Shown here: in pieces, positions 1 to 13,397 of the stretch | Layout of the letters: the number at the start of each line of letters is the position of its first letter | Position numbering within the stretch: the first letter of the stretch is position 1 | Assembly (NCBI GenBank): GCA_963669155.1 | Contig: OZ022577.1 | Location: 10,192,963-10,256,962, forward strand | Length of the DNA: 64,000 bases | Origin: Arbacia lixula | Taxonomy: Eukaryota; Echinodermata; Echinoidea; Arbacioida; Arbaciidae | Direction of reading: 5' to 3' | Made by a program: the position numbers and the translations under genes | The notes under the pieces: generated by a model | Told to the model about the DNA's origin: nothing | The model's database searches: none | Seen by the model: only the letters and a program-made list of their open reading frames with translations

Positions 1-581
1 AGAGGGAAAGAGAAGGTGAGTGGTGGAAGGGATTGACGGAAAGACATAAATTATCGTCGATAGAAAAAGAATGGAGAAACATGCAGGTGAAGTAGAGCTA
101 GAGGACAAAGCATCAAGAACACAATTTACAAGACAAGGATGGGGGGAGTTGAAGAATGAAAAGGGAATTTAATGAATAATTCTGAAATGGGTCAGATTCC
201 GAACAAAGGAGAATCAAAAAGATACGAGACATACTTGTGGACAAGTATAAGGTGGTCTGCATTGGCAAATTCATGCACTGACATGGGCTAGAAAATGCAC
301 GGTGATATGGACCTTCAATCGTGACACCATCTATTCATAAGCAATCAGAGACTCCGCTCAAGAAAGCTCAGAGCGCACCTACAATGTCTACTAACGTACA
401 TTTCAGAGACATGCCTAAATGGTTACATGTATATTGTGCTAACATGTAATTAATAGCCACGTAAGATAAAGGGGCGAGAGAAAACGAATGGGAAAGAAAA
501 TCTCAAAGAGAATGACAAAGTGAGGGATAGAACAGAAGAAGATGGCAAAAAAAAACATTGTAAAAGGAAGGCAAAAATTTA
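1..581. other. non-coding, nothing recognised
   Basis: This is A-rich, CpG-moderate sequence with stop codons in all frames. I see no exon, RNA gene or transposon terminus in it. Confidence 0.6.
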
Positions 582-660
582 CCCTCCCCACTCCAGGAAT
601 CGAAACGGGGGCCTCGAGATCTTAAAACGCGGCGCCTTACCAATTGAGCCACACATCTTC
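582..660 (-). repeat. tRNA-like sequence, probable tRNA-derived SINE head
   Basis: Read on the minus strand, this stretch has an A-box-like block (TGGCTCAATTGGTAAGGC, about 634-651) followed by a B-box-like block (GTTTCGATTCC, about 597-607). The spacing is right for an RNA polymerase III internal promoter. The D arm is only partly pairable and the anticodon stem does not close, so it is not an intact tRNA. It is more likely the tRNA-derived head of a SINE or a decayed tRNA pseudogene. A tRNA covariance-model scan would settle this. Confidence 0.5.
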
Positions 661-3105
661 CCATTCACTTAACACGTAATGCCCAGCAGGGGCTAGAATG
701 ATTAAGAAATTGATATTCAAGATGAAATTTCGCCATGATCGCGACATCTGATTAAAAAATAAAGATGACGTTCCCGAAAGCTAGTAGACTCAGCTACAAC
801 ATACTAAAATTTCAGAGTAACAGAATTGAACATAAGCGAGATACAGCTCCTAGAAGATCGTCATGTCATTTAATAAATACCCCTTCCATTAACATAACAC
901 GTACATACAATCGATTTTGACATTAATGTCTATAATCAAATTTATACCATGAAGATGGAATCCTATTGAAATATTAGGGCTCATTTCTCATAGAGCAATG
1001 TCTCAGCTATCACATACTGAAATTTGGAACAAAATTGACCAAAGATTACTGAGATACGCAAGAACGGGTAAAAAGTTTATGAAGTCATACATGAAAATTG
1101 ATTTTTTCGATTCATGTGGCAATATGATGACGTTACGATGTATTTAACGATCAAATGATACATGAAATAGCATCTACAGTTCCCACTCTTTCAAAATATG
1201 AAAAAAAATTGGGGGTCACCAGCCATTCTGAGGAGCTATGGCCGATTGAAGGTGGTCATGTTTTTTGCAATATTTACACACAAAAACGTATTGACGCACG
1301 CGCGGACTTTGAACTTTGACGCACCAGCACGACTTTATTATTGCATGGAAATGGCTCAAAATTTCAGGATGTGTTGTTTGCAGTGTCAGAAACATGAATC
1401 CAGTGAAAAAAACGGTTTTCCGACGTTGCGTTTGCTAAACGCACGGAAAAACGCGCGCGCGCGCGCGTACGCGCGGAAATTTGAAAAATGCTAGAAATGG
1501 CCTCAAACATATGCAAAACAATTTCTAGTTGATTTGGAGCATTTTTTTATTTTACGCGCGCGGTTTTTTTCATTGAAATTAATTGTTTTGTCATTAATTA
1601 TATGCATGCCAAATTTCATTACACAGAGATGAACGGTTTTAGAGCTACGTGAAATAATAGATTTTCATTAAATTGCTCGTGCATGACGTCACGATTACGT
1701 AATGACCTTGAAAATGTTCCTGTAACATGTTCACATATATACCTATACATGATGAACATTTGATGAAACATGGTACATGCATTGTTGAGATATCCATGTC
1801 ACAAAAAATAGGAATAAAAATAAATAATAATGATAATAATAATAATAAAGAAAGAAAATTCGGACAAAAACAAGAGGTGAACTGCCATGGCATGGCAGAC
1901 CACCTAAAGAGACTAGCAAAAAAATAGCAAACATAACTTTTAGTGTGTTTCACCCACAGAGCTAAAAATAGCTCTATGGTTTCCGCCAAAAGATGGAGCG
2001 CTTGAACATAAACTGACCCATTGATAAAGTGAAAGCGAGCTTTGATTTTTGAGCAGCCGACAGCTCAGCTGCAAAGCCTGCAATGCATACAATGTGTGCG
2101 TGTGTATGCATAGCGCATGCAGTGTTTTAACTCATACCGGTACGGCGGTACGGTATGGTGTGCATGCTGAATCGAAATCACAAGCAGCAGCATCAGCCAT
2201 CAGCAACCACCATTATCTTGGAATTTAGGACTGGCCTGAAAAGGATAACTTGTACTAACTGATCATCACCTAGAAGTACTTTCACAACACAGTTTGATCT
2301 GCCTGTACTTTGCTAGTACGTGTGCAACTACCTAGCTCTGCCTCTGATGAACTCCCGCCGATAGACTGGGGTTGGTCTTGGTGCGTATACGCCCAAGCAG
2401 CGGTGGTTCGTAGTTGCCATACCATGGTACAAGTTACAACCATTGCATGCCATTGGATTGCCATTAATCATTATTTCCATTGGATCGAACTTGGTGCTCA
2501 TAAAAAGTTATGGAGTGATGCGATTGCAAGGAAGGAAAGGTCGTTAAATAGTTCGACATCTACAGGTGAGAGAAAAGGATTTTGGTCGCTGAGGTGAGTT
2601 ATCTTTTTCATTAATGTATTCCTGTCATGTCATTTGATGATATTTAATAATTTGTTTTTTGTTCATGAACAATAACTTGAATAATAACTTTAAATTGAAA
2701 CTTAAAGATTAACTTAATTAATGTAATATTAGATTAAGGAGTTTATTTTATTTCTAAGTCTGATGAAGACCTAGACAGGAAAAACTATCTCATTTTGGAC
2801 AATATTTTACAATTTTTTTTCGTTATTATTTTTTTTGTTTACATCTATTCAGTTCAGAGTTCTAAGTAAGACTAAAGGCAGATGCAATCTTCGTAGATCC
2901 AAGACTTGCGTAATATCAACAGAGGCTGATTTTTAATGGTCTAGTGGAAAACATCATGATACACAGTTTGTGGAATTTAAGTGATCATTTTTTTTTGTAC
3001 TTGGCAATTCCATTGAATTGATAAAAGGCTAAATTGTGCATGTTCCACCATCCATGTCATTTAATTATTTGACATCAGAATAGTGATCAACAACATGATT
3101 GCAAT

Positions 3106-3147
<42 letters not shown>

Positions 3148-5419
3148 ATTTTTGTGTATGTGTGTGTGATTTAATTTACTTTTGAAAATGTCTGTATTGT
3201 TTCATTAACCTGAGCTTGCCCCAATAAATAGAGCCCAGTGCCATGCGGCTAATCTCCATTGTGCCCACCCCAAATCCGCCCTGTGCCAAGTTTATTTTTT
3301 TATTTATTCTGTGTTCATTATCTTCTGTGTTGGCATTTTTAACCATTTCTCTTTTTAAACCTACATACTTTTACAAATAACTAGTACACACAATTTGTAG
3401 AAACATTTGTCAGCTTTATTATAATACCCAAATTGTATAGCAAAGTTACTTTGTTACTTTATTATCAACTATTACTAAACGTTAAGTTGCACAAGATCAG
3501 GGTATGTAGATGAAGCAACTCCCTTTCTCGCAAAAGGAAGGCATATTGAATATGCTATCAAATATAAGATGCTAAATTATTCAAGAAAAGCCAATCTGAC
3601 AGGTGTAGAAGAAGACTGACTGAACGCTGATTATCTAGTGCTATTACGAATGCGAGCATACATTCACAAAGCAACGAAGCAGTGGCTCGCTCGTGTGTAC
3701 AATGCAGCCGATCGATGGCGCGCTAGCTTGTATAAAGCACCATAACAATAGTGCGCATGTGACTCTATGGCGCGGTGAGAGTTAAAATTTGATTTTACTT
3801 TCAAATCATCCAACAATAGTAATACCACTAATGTGATAACAATTATAGTTATATATCCAGAAAAATGATACTCATTGAAAGAGCAAGCAAGATGAAACAA
3901 ATCAGGAAATTGCAGTTTGAGATTTGTTGAATTAGGCTATGAAGATGATGATGTCATGAACTTACATTTTGTTGTATTTTATAGTATATGTACATGGAAC
4001 AAGTTGAGGTTTTCACCAGACAATATTCAGAGCTTTACGTCAATGATTGATCATAATTTTCTTATCTATTTGACCAATATTCATCAAACTGTCACTAAAT
4101 TATTGATGGTCATTTGGAGTCCTCAGCATCATGAAGGAACAGATCAGTGAAATTCTTTTATTGTGTTTATATGGACTTGTATAAGATAATGTAAACATCT
4201 GTAACTTTTATAAACAGAGTTTTTAAATACATTTTTTAATCAGATTTGCTTTAAAGGTAGTGTATCCTTTTGGTAGACAATCAATTTAACAACGTTGGTA
4301 ACATACAGTACACCATTTGTATACTCTACAATGTAATTAAGGCCAGTTTGCAAAATATGATACTAAAAGATAAAACTGAATTTGAAATACATGTACACCT
4401 TTACAGTGCTCCGGAGAAACATAATGCTTTGTAGTTTACCTTACTGAGTTTCAGGCTCAACATTTTTTCTTCAAATGCAACATGATTGTTAATGTTGATT
4501 TGCCCATGCACTTTGCCATTTCTGTAAACAGTAATCTCATCAAAGCTTTTAACCAAACTGGCTAGAAATGTCCATTATGTCAACAATACTTATTGTTACA
4601 GTAAGTTGCTTCGATTGTGATATTCAAAACAAGTTTGTCTGTGGAAAGGTCTGCTACAATGTACACTTCATAGACAATCTGTCTAAATGATTTAATAAAA
4701 TCATTGGAAGCATCATACACTCATTAAAGTTGCATTTTTAGTTCCTTCATGTATTTTTTTATGGAAGTTTGTATGCATCATTTTCCTAAGTGTTGTACTT
4801 ACAACATTTTAAGAAAGCAACCTTCTATCAGGTTGATTTATTTCTTTAAGTTGAAGCTATGTATAAGCTGGGCTCCCATGTCGCATAAATCTGCCTTACG
4901 GCTAAGCCTGCATGTACATATAAACACCTAAGTTCCACTTTACAAGTGTACAACACATGTTGGTAAATGTTAATTCATGGATAAAATATTATGATGTGTG
5001 TTGTAGTCCATCACTATAACCAACTGTTTAACAGCTCATCAAGTTGGTGATTGGTACTTACACATGTAGCAGTACTACTAAATGGGTGTTGTATATGAAG
5101 TGTCTGGAAAGCTTGCTTTTCCCAGTATCATAAAGCGTGTCACAATGCTACTTCAGAAGGCAGCGAGAGCCCAGACTCAATGCAATTTATTCCATGGCCT
5201 TTTGTTGTGCAGTTTAATGCTGTGGACGCATGTATGAAGCCAGACAATAGAACACAGGGGGAGGAATTTGAGAGGAAAAAGTCAACACTCATCAGTTCCA
5301 CCCAGCTTACTTTCTGTGCTAACAACATTCTCAACAGTTTGAAATCTTTGAATAGGCCTAATACTTAATACATTACATGTATGCCGAGGTGATTGTGATG
5401 CATTGTGGATCAACATCAT
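661..5419. other. non-coding stretch, with GT microsatellite at 3109-3145
   Basis: There is no convincing coding sequence here. A GC dinucleotide run sits at about 1452-1478, a TGACGTCA palindrome at 1684-1691, a TAA/AAT-rich run at about 1818-1848, and a (GT)n array at 3109-3145. From about 2.2 kb onward CpG becomes visibly rare while TG and CA are frequent. This could be the 5' part of the formin transcription unit, but no 5' UTR exon can be proved. Confidence 0.5.
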
Positions 5420-5632
5420 TTACACTCCAGCTCAAAGGAATTGGCATAGGGAAAGGGAAGAAAGGGAAGGAGCCGCAGTTTTAAACCGTGGTATATTTTG
5501 TCCAGTTCAGCATGAAACACGATGCTTTAGCCTAAAAAGCATCATTTTTCATGCTGAACTGGACTGGTTTTAAAACTGCGGCTCCTTCCCTTTCCCTTTC
5601 CCTATACCAATTCCTTTGAGCTGTAGTGTAAG
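5420..5632. repeat. foldback element with about 95-bp inverted arms
   Basis: The left arm (5420 to about 5520) runs TTACACTCCAGCTCAAAGGA..., then GGAGCCGCAGTTTTAAA, then CCAGTTCAGCATGAAA. The right arm (about 5545-5632) is its near-perfect reverse complement, ending TCCTTTGAGCTGTAGTGTAA. A short A/T-containing centre separates the arms. There is no coding capacity. The structure is that of a MITE or foldback transposon, or of a transcript able to form a long hairpin. Confidence 0.85.
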
Positions 5633-6388
5633 TAATCTTGGCATGCTAAGTGTACAATGAACACACACAAAAAAACACCTTTCGATGGATAAGAAGTACT
5701 GTACCTAATACCTATATGTACACACAGTAAATTGTGAAGTTGAGGATGCATTTTTATTGTTGTGGACAATTTGCTTATTCAGTTTCTTGATCCACTCCCA
5801 TTGTGTCTGAATAAACATTGTACTTTAAAGACATCATTTACTAATCTTACTTCTTAGTAAGCTGTTTGTCAAACACGTTTCACTGTTCAGTTTGATGAAG
5901 ACCAGACTGCCCTGAAAAGGTTATATCCAGTCTGGTAGTCATACAGTATGTACATACATGTACATGTATCTACAGTGAATAGTATCCTTGATTGATGATC
6001 CTTATTAACTCTTTAGGTGCCAAATGTGAGGTTATTTGTTAGTAATACACACAAATCCCATAGAGGTGCATTATGTCTTGCACAGAAAGAGTTTTAAGGA
6101 GACAAACATCGGTATACACATTCACACTGCACAGTTTGTAATTGCCTCAGAAAACCTCACAGTATTTCTCTGAAGCAATATGAAGACTGTTCATTAGAAT
6201 ACAATAGGGTCACAAATGATATTGTGTCATATGAAAAGATAACATGTACAATACCCAGATAAATTGTTTGACTGTGTGCACATGTAATTTGTTAACTTGT
6301 AATGAGAGCTGTACATGTATCAAAATCATTTGAAATGCAAGTTTGAAGTTTGATTAATTTTGAAGATCTGCATGGTGTATCAACACAT

Positions 6389-6808
6389 TTACTTTGTTCT
6401 CTTCTTTTCTGTCTGCAGGTATTGACATGTCCATGTCCACATAGCTGTGCAGTCAAGGGAGAACTTCTGCTTGCAATACTCATCTAAATCTGAGACAACA
6501 TTTTCTCCCCAAATGAATCCTTCTTCTGGACTGTCTCCTTCAACACTGCGATGCCCATACATTAACGTCACTTTCATACTGTGTGTGTGGCAGAGAAACA
6601 CGGACGCAATCTCGCTTGAATCACCCTCCTTTGAATCGTCGTCAAATCCATTGTGAGCTAGTATGCGCAGTAGTTTGGATGCAATCAGAGATTGGCAAAT
6701 ATCAGATTCAGCTCCAGTTGCCATTAACATTCCTGACCTTTTGTTGGAGGACGTATTGGCAAAAATATGGCTTCTGTTGAATTGTGTATTTCTGCATGAC
6801 AAACACAA
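6389..6808 (-). other. unidentified 139-aa ORF, possible antisense exon
   Basis: I do not recognise this ORF. It lies on the minus strand, opposite the putative 5' region of the formin gene. Its composition is balanced and protein-like rather than low-complexity: an acidic Asp/Glu/Ser patch (residues about 55-65), then several Cys, His and Trp residues, with a Lys/Arg-rich end. A splice-acceptor-like TTTGTCATGCAG lies just at its 5' side, and an in-frame stop sits shortly upstream of the first Met. It could be a terminal exon of a minus-strand gene, a relic coding fragment, or chance. No domain motif is visible and no polyadenylation signal was found close downstream. Confidence 0.25.
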
Positions 6809-7357
6809 TTATTCCTCAGATCAGTGATTAGAATAGGGAGAATACAGTAGTGGTGATCGCCATCGATCTTTGGACGTACGGGGTATTGTGTGTGATTGTT
6901 GGCCAGTGCTTGTTCCTACAAGTCCCAGGAGTCAGGACACAGACCAAAGAACAGTGGTCAGCAGAGTAAACATCATACTAGAGCTGTTCAAGGCATGTCA
7001 GTGGGATCCTACACAATAAACGGCTAAAGTTTATATGTTGAGTCAAGGATGCAACGGACAGACCGAAAGGCTGTCAAACAAGTACAACAATATTCTTTTT
7101 CTGTTTGATGTGGTTCAACAATCTCTCCATGACTCGAGCAGAGGAAGGAGAAGGGTCTAGCAATAATATATTTGAGGCTGATACATGAAGGATGCCAGAA
7201 AGTATTGGCACCACAGAACACTTTGGTGAGGATGAAGATTACAGAGGAGAAAGAAGTCAGCTTGGATCTGCATGCCACCTACTTCAGAAAGAAACTGTCT
7301 GTTATTGAGCAATAGTAAAGTCACAGTGGATGTGTACTGTAAGGTGCCGACTCAAGA

Positions 7358-9149
7358 ATGGAGCAGTTTGGGAGTGAGGGTGACCGCAGAGGAAGAGCCA
7401 GTTCCTCGGCAGTCCTCACCTCGCCAACTTCAGACGGTAAAAAGAATGGCAATGGAGGTGCTGCGAACAGAATGCAAGCAGTTCGAACTGAAACGATAGA
7501 AGAGACCGTCTACGTGTATGAAGAATCCTACAGCGAGAATGGCAACCCTGCCAACGGGTCTGCAGCCAGGAGGAAGTCAGAAACCCTGATTGGGGAACTC
7601 CTAAGAAATGGTAGGTCACACAGGCGGCGGTCATCTAGCCCAAACACCAGCAAGGAAGCCTCACAGGTCAGGAATGCGCAAAGGAACTCAAAGACCTCAG
7701 GGGAGATTGATCCAGGATATGATAATAGCGCGAATTGCCCACCTGGAAGTGGTGTACCAATGAATGAAATATATCCACCGCCACCAGTAACATATTGGAA
7801 GGTAGATTCCCCTGGGACACAGTCACAAGAAGTAGCTTCACACGCAGTGGATGATGATTCTGTTGCTTGTACAGTTTCAGCGAGAAATCCGGTTTTTGCA
7901 AGGTCAAATTCGTCTCCAAATGAGAATTCCTACAACATTAGATATAATCCAGCATATAGAGACGATGAGAGACGTCGCCCGATCAATGCGAGTGATCCTT
8001 CTTGGGACAACCTGAGCCAGTTTCCACCGTCATCGGAGGGAGTTGGAAGACACCATGAGTTGGACTTGGAAAACCCATGGGCTGGTCTTGTTCCAGGGTC
8101 ACGTCTTCAACCCCCAACTTCCTTGAGCATTGTGGACAGGTCGCCTGGGAGCATCCAGGACAACAACACACCGAGCGATATTGAATTCTATGACTGTAAG
8201 TCTCAACTCGGTGAGCAGAGAGAGACCCCCGACCAAGAACTCTTTACTCCCGAGATGGACAATAGTGTCTTCAAGTCGAACTTTGTAGACGGGAAGACAT
8301 TGAATGGGGTAAGTGGAAGCCTTACTCAAGAATCATCCGAGAGATGGCAACCGGGAGCGGAAGGTCATCAGGGTGTCCCTCAAGCATGGTCTGAGCTAGA
8401 GGCAGGCAATGTGAGCTTCACAAGGAAGAGTGATGGATACGGCAGAGCTCCTGATATGGAAAGTTACAACTTCCCCCTTCCCCCAGACCCAGTACGGATT
8501 CCAGTGATGCCACAGAACCCTATTGGAGGTGCAGCAAATCCCGCAAATGTAGGAAAGTCTGGATCCAGTAGTGGATCCGGACCCATGGATAAATTCAAAC
8601 GGTTCTTGTCCTTTGGCGGAGACAAGGCCACCAATCAAGGGAATACCAATCCATCCTCCCCACCTACTCCTCCAAGTTTCTCCATGTCCTTCCCGTCTCT
8701 TCCTGACCTCCCACCTTCTACCAAACTCTTTAACTCTTTGAACCTGTCCGACGGCCAGGACGACTACCACTCCCAGCCGCCCTCCGGCCACCAGCAGCGT
8801 CCGGCCACGACGCCCAACGAGCGTGGAGAGAAGAGCTGGTGGAAGAGCACGGCCTACAGCTTCCCGACCCCGGAGATCACCCTCAAGAGACCGCAGACCC
8901 TCTTCAAGTTCAACTCCTCACCCTATGACAAGGACGCTGAAACGCGAAAGACTAGGAGGCGTTCGACGGAAAGGTCCGTGGAAGGGTTGGCGAGCCCAAT
9001 GTCTGCCAGTCTTCGGCTGCTGAAGTCTCCTGGGGGTGCGGGGACCCCAACATCAGCATCGAGGGAGCCCTTAGCGTATGCTACGGCCAGGGAGAAGCAG
9101 GCCAAGCTGGATTTCAGGATTAACTTCAAAGATCAAGCCAACTTTACAG
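7358..9149 (+). CDS. formin (FMN1/FMN2/Cappuccino family), N-terminal exon
   Basis: This is a 1,792-bp exon encoding residues 1-597 and ending in phase 1 at the donor CAG|GTGAGG. The ATG at 7358 is the first Met after an in-frame TAA at 7340-7342. The product is long, Ser/Pro-rich and probably disordered. It has a Pro run near residue 140, a basic KFKRFLSFGG patch at about 412-421, a SWWKST...FPTPEITLKRPQTLFKF segment at about 493-520 and an Arg-rich RKTRRRSTERS stretch. It ends in ...FTG, which continues into the next exon as FTGRRLLDWL. Formins of this family nucleate and elongate unbranched actin filaments through a C-terminal FH2 domain. Only the N-terminal regulatory half is seen here. 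No GTPase-binding DRF domain is visible, which fits FMN/Capu formins. Family assignment rests mainly on the next two exons. Confidence 0.75.
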
Positions 9150-10918
9150 GTGAGGCTACATGAGTCTATTTTTATGGTGTGAAATGTTCCATCATAGATT
9201 TGCAAAATGCATTTATCTGCAAACTGCCCGTGAGTATTTGTTTAGGTTTTTGATCTACTTTAAACAGTAAAGCACAGCTTAAGTGTGTTTCTCAAAAATA
9301 TTGTTTTACAAATATTTCATGACAAAGTTATTGTCTATGACCTATATTACATGAATCCACGATATGTCAACCATGACCTCAACCTGGGCCATATTACACA
9401 TTACATTTAATACCAATTATAACATGTGCAACACTTGAAACTGCCGCGGAATTAGTCAATCAACTCTGAGCATTAATTGTAGTTGTTGCCATGGACGTTA
9501 CAATACAAAATGTTAAAAGTTAACTAATAATGAACAGAATATGTCATGTTGGCTCCTTTGTATTATTTGCCCAAATTTTACAAATATATTTATAAGTATC
9601 CTTCCTTCAAATATACCTGTACACACCCCCCTTCACCCTTACCTTTACAGTCGTAAGAGCCTGCGTTCTACCCACAATTTATTATGTTTCACCCAAACCA
9701 TTTACAAGTTCATATTCATGTCCATACCCTACAGTACATAAAGAGCTACAGTCAGTACATGTATCAGCATGCTGAGAGAGAGTATGTCTCTAGCCATGGG
9801 GCTCGCCCTTTCTCCTAAAAGTATTGATTCTCAGTCCTTGTGTGTGTAATTGTGTGATGCAATTAAACTCCAGCAGTGCATTATCGGATTGACCTGTTTC
9901 ATACTCGCTAATTAGCTCCACAAAGTACTATACATGGACACAATGCTTACAGTGTATACAGTGTGAATTGTATTTCCCCTTGCCTTGAGTTGATGTGTGC
10001 TTTCTATTATACAGGTACATGTACCTGCCCTTCATATGTGGGGTACATGTGGGGACCATTATCATAGGAATGGGTCACACACTAGTGGCTAGGAGGTAAA
10101 CAAAGTACAGTTTCTGTAGACCTCTTAGTTTATATGTAAATCAACAAAGAACTGTACCAGTATATGTAAATAATGTAATATTATTTATAGCTCAAATGTG
10201 AAGCTTGCTATTGAATGCCTACTGTTACTGAGTCTTCTGTTACCTCAAATTCTCAGCATTTTAATATGATCCATTCTGAACAGGAGTTATTTCCTTCTAA
10301 ATGTCATCAGACGCTCATATTTGTCAATTGTGTGTTTGCCAGCATACCATGCAATAGGGTCATCTACACTAAAAATAAAATCACTTTGGAAAAATCATGT
10401 TTTCTTCAACCTACTATTTAAATTGGCCTAAGCCTGCAGAGCAGTTCAACAGAATTTTTGGCCGTAGTCTGCATGCGCTACATGTCCGCCAGGGTATTCA
10501 AACGTGTGCAGAATGCATGAGACATGTGACTCAGTGCACATCTGTATGGTTAGCGATTCATTATTTTTTATAGAGAAAAATCATGATTTTTGCTGGCAGT
10601 GTAAATGGCCCTAATTGCAAACATTTTCCATGCGGGAGAGGATTCTGCCAAACCCCGTGCAAGAAGGTCAGGTGGTGTGCGGCACGTAGAGGTGATGAAA
10701 GGAGGAGAGGCTGTCTGTCGTCAATGGGTCTTATCGCTGGGCATTCCTGCACGACTGTAGAGGGGATTATGTAGCCTTGCGTCTACCCTGTTGTACGTTT
10801 CTGATCCAAACTGAAAACTAAAGTCTGGAAAGCCGTATTTATCATGGCTCTCTTTCCTTAGTCCTTCGGTTCTGAGAAGCAATTGAGAATTGTTGGTCTA
10901 CTGCAGCCAGACCACTTG

Positions 10919-11115
10919 ATTGAATAGACCACTTTCGTTATGCAAATTTTATATACATCTTTCAAAGAATACATTACTAATGGTAACCCCAAAGCTTGTT
11001 CGAGGTTTGTCAACAACTAATAGGCAGAGTGCGTTCCATCCATTGAAACTGAATCACAAAATACAGGTGAATGAAATGACGCATGACCGGGAAGTTCGGG
11101 GGAAAGTTGTGAATA
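10919..11115 (+). repeat. dispersed repeat family A, copy 1
   Basis: The signature is AATACATTACTAATGG, then AACCCCAAAGCTTG, then TCGAGGTTTGTC, then CATTGAAACTGAATCAC. The same ordered signature occurs at 15271-15610 on the + strand and at 60811-60970 on the - strand. No ORF or terminal repeat is visible, so it is a non-autonomous interspersed repeat of unknown class. Confidence 0.7.
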
Positions 11116-11419
11116 CATGACGAAAATGGCTTATTGTTTGGATTAGAAATGCCCAGCAGCATGGAGACGAGGCTAGGGGATTCCGGGCTGTAGGGTGAGC
11201 TATGGTACAGTGCATGCATGCAACCACTTGTAGGAATAGTTCATGTCTCAATGTCTGGCTGGCTGGCGCACTCATGCACATGTGAGTGATAGGAGGTCAC
11301 GTCTTCATGCAAGCAAGCAAACATATATTAACATGCTCCTTCAGTTCTTGCATTGCATATTCAGGGATAGTGCGGGAATCCCCATCCCGACTATGTTGTA
11401 CATTATCCTTGTGATTTTG

Positions 11420-11700
11420 AACTGGTGGGGGTGGGGGGATGGATAGCATATATGATAAGAGTTCAAGACAATGTCCTCTAGAGCTAATTGTTTGTAATTC
11501 TTTCAAGAATAAAAAATCCTGATTTTCCTGATGGTTGTACATGTGATGGTTGTACATTTCTGATGGTTGTACATCCTGAAAGAGGGGATGGGTGGGTGAA
11601 GGGGGGGGGGGGGGGGGGGGTGCAGCATATATATATGATAACGGCTCAAGACAATGGAAATTCCGTATAGCAAGGTAATTGCTTGCAATTCTTTAAAGCA
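11420..11700. repeat. diverged tandem duplication with poly-G and TGATGGTTGTACAT triplet
   Basis: Two related blocks, at about 11426-11515 and 11606-11695, each run G-run, AGCATATAT, TGATAA, TCAAGACAATG, then a TTG.AATTCTTT-type segment. Between them TGATGGTTGTACAT occurs three times in a row (about 11531-11575), followed by a 20-bp poly-G run at 11601-11620. Confidence 0.7.
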
Positions 11701-12956
11701 GATCCTGTATGTCTTTACTTTATATCAGAGTGGTGGAAGGTTTGATTATTTATAAAAATGAAAAACTTTTGATTTTGTGGTACTAATGATTTGCAGAAAA
11801 TTTCACTCAAAAAATAGACAGCAGAAGAAAGACTTAGACAAAAACAATAGAACAAATTAGTTCATTTTGTTCATTGGTGGTAATTACAATTGTCCCCAAA
11901 GTGTGTGGGAGAGGGTGTAGCTTGGAACCGGCAAGGTATATGCAATCCTAATAATAACCCTGCTGTAATTTTGTAATATTTCAAAGAAATCATTAATCGT
12001 CATGATTATGAAGTGAAGCGCAGATTAAGTGGTTGTGGATAAACAAAGCTTCATACGTTATCTGCATGTATCAATGTATGCTGTGTCAATGTACAATGTG
12101 TAGTGTACACCCTTTACATCTGCCATCTGCAGAAATCTGATTAAAGATACAGACCAATAATCATGTATACCTGAGGGCAAAATGTATTACATGTACTATC
12201 TTATTGCCTGCTTGTAACTTGCGTGTACACCTGTACATGGTGTACTTGGCTAAAACAATCAATTTCATATACTGTGCAAAAATACCCTGGAGGCCGTATC
12301 CACAGTGCTGAGAACTGTAGAGTATAAGGTCGAACATGAGCTGCTATTTTAACTGTTTAACCACCCCCATCAAGATCTAATTAATCCTTAAATTGCAAAG
12401 TGGTTTGAAAGATGAGACTTTCAAATGATCAGGTATCATGTTATGGAGAGCGTGTGTGCCAAGATTGTGGCATTTATGCACACACTGCTGGACAGTTTAA
12501 TCACATCTCTCTCCCCCCCCCCCCCCCTGCAAATCTATATTACTCTACACTTTGATGGCAACCTCTATTGTATTCCATGGTATAGTGTATTTAAACTATA
12601 TAGCCTTTGTAGTGAAGTATACAAGACTACCAGTATATGATTCTACATATATGTCATTAAATGAGAGTAAGGTAAATTTTACATTTCCTCTGGAATGCTA
12701 CAGTAGTATACTGAAGATAGCATCATAAACCAAAGATACCAAAATCATACAACTGTATACACAGTAGTGTGCTATGCATAGCATCAACTATCATCTGTAA
12801 TACCCCCCCCCCCCCTCCCTCTGTGCTATTGACATTTTCCTTGGCAGTTACATGTATACTGCGATATGAAATGTTTGCATACTAACCACCCCTCCCCCCC
12901 TCCACACACACACACCTCTTTCCCCCACAACTACTACATGTAACTAGACCCTTTAA

Positions 12957-12958
<2 letters not shown>

Positions 12959-13004
<46 letters not shown>
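12959..13004. repeat. (CA)n microsatellite
   Basis: This is an uninterrupted CA dinucleotide array inside the formin intron. Poly-C runs lie nearby upstream (about 12511 and 12802). Confidence 0.95.
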
Positions 13005-13010
<6 letters not shown>

Positions 13011-13397
13011 CGCCCCTCTTTCTCTTGTGCTCTCTCTATATATCTTCCAAATTGAAAATGTACAGATATGTACATGTACAACATAACTTGCTGCACTGAG
13101 ATTAAATGACTTATCTGTGGTCTCCTCTCTATATCAGGTAACACCAATTCGGGAAACACAGAACATGAGTGTTGAACATATACATGTACATACTTGTATA
13201 CATTTGTGCATCTGCCAAAAATACTGTTTATACTGTAGGAGCCATCTCACTTTCACGCTCATTCTCCCAGTCAGAGGCGAGTACTGCAGTGTGTTCTGAT
13301 GTATGAAGAGCGCCTATGAAATATGCATCATATCCACCCGTACTGATTTTCTTCTCTCTCCCCTTGTGGATTGTGTGGTGTGATATCTTGCCTCCAG

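Larger units (their letters stand above)
9150..13397 (+). other. intron of the formin gene
   Basis: This interval runs from GTGAGG to the acceptor TTGCCTCCAG, about 4.25 kb. It contains one dispersed-repeat copy (10919-11115), a duplicated block around a poly-G run (11420-11700), poly-C runs near 12511 and 12802, and a (CA)n array at about 12959-13004. No additional exon is evident. Confidence 0.65.
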
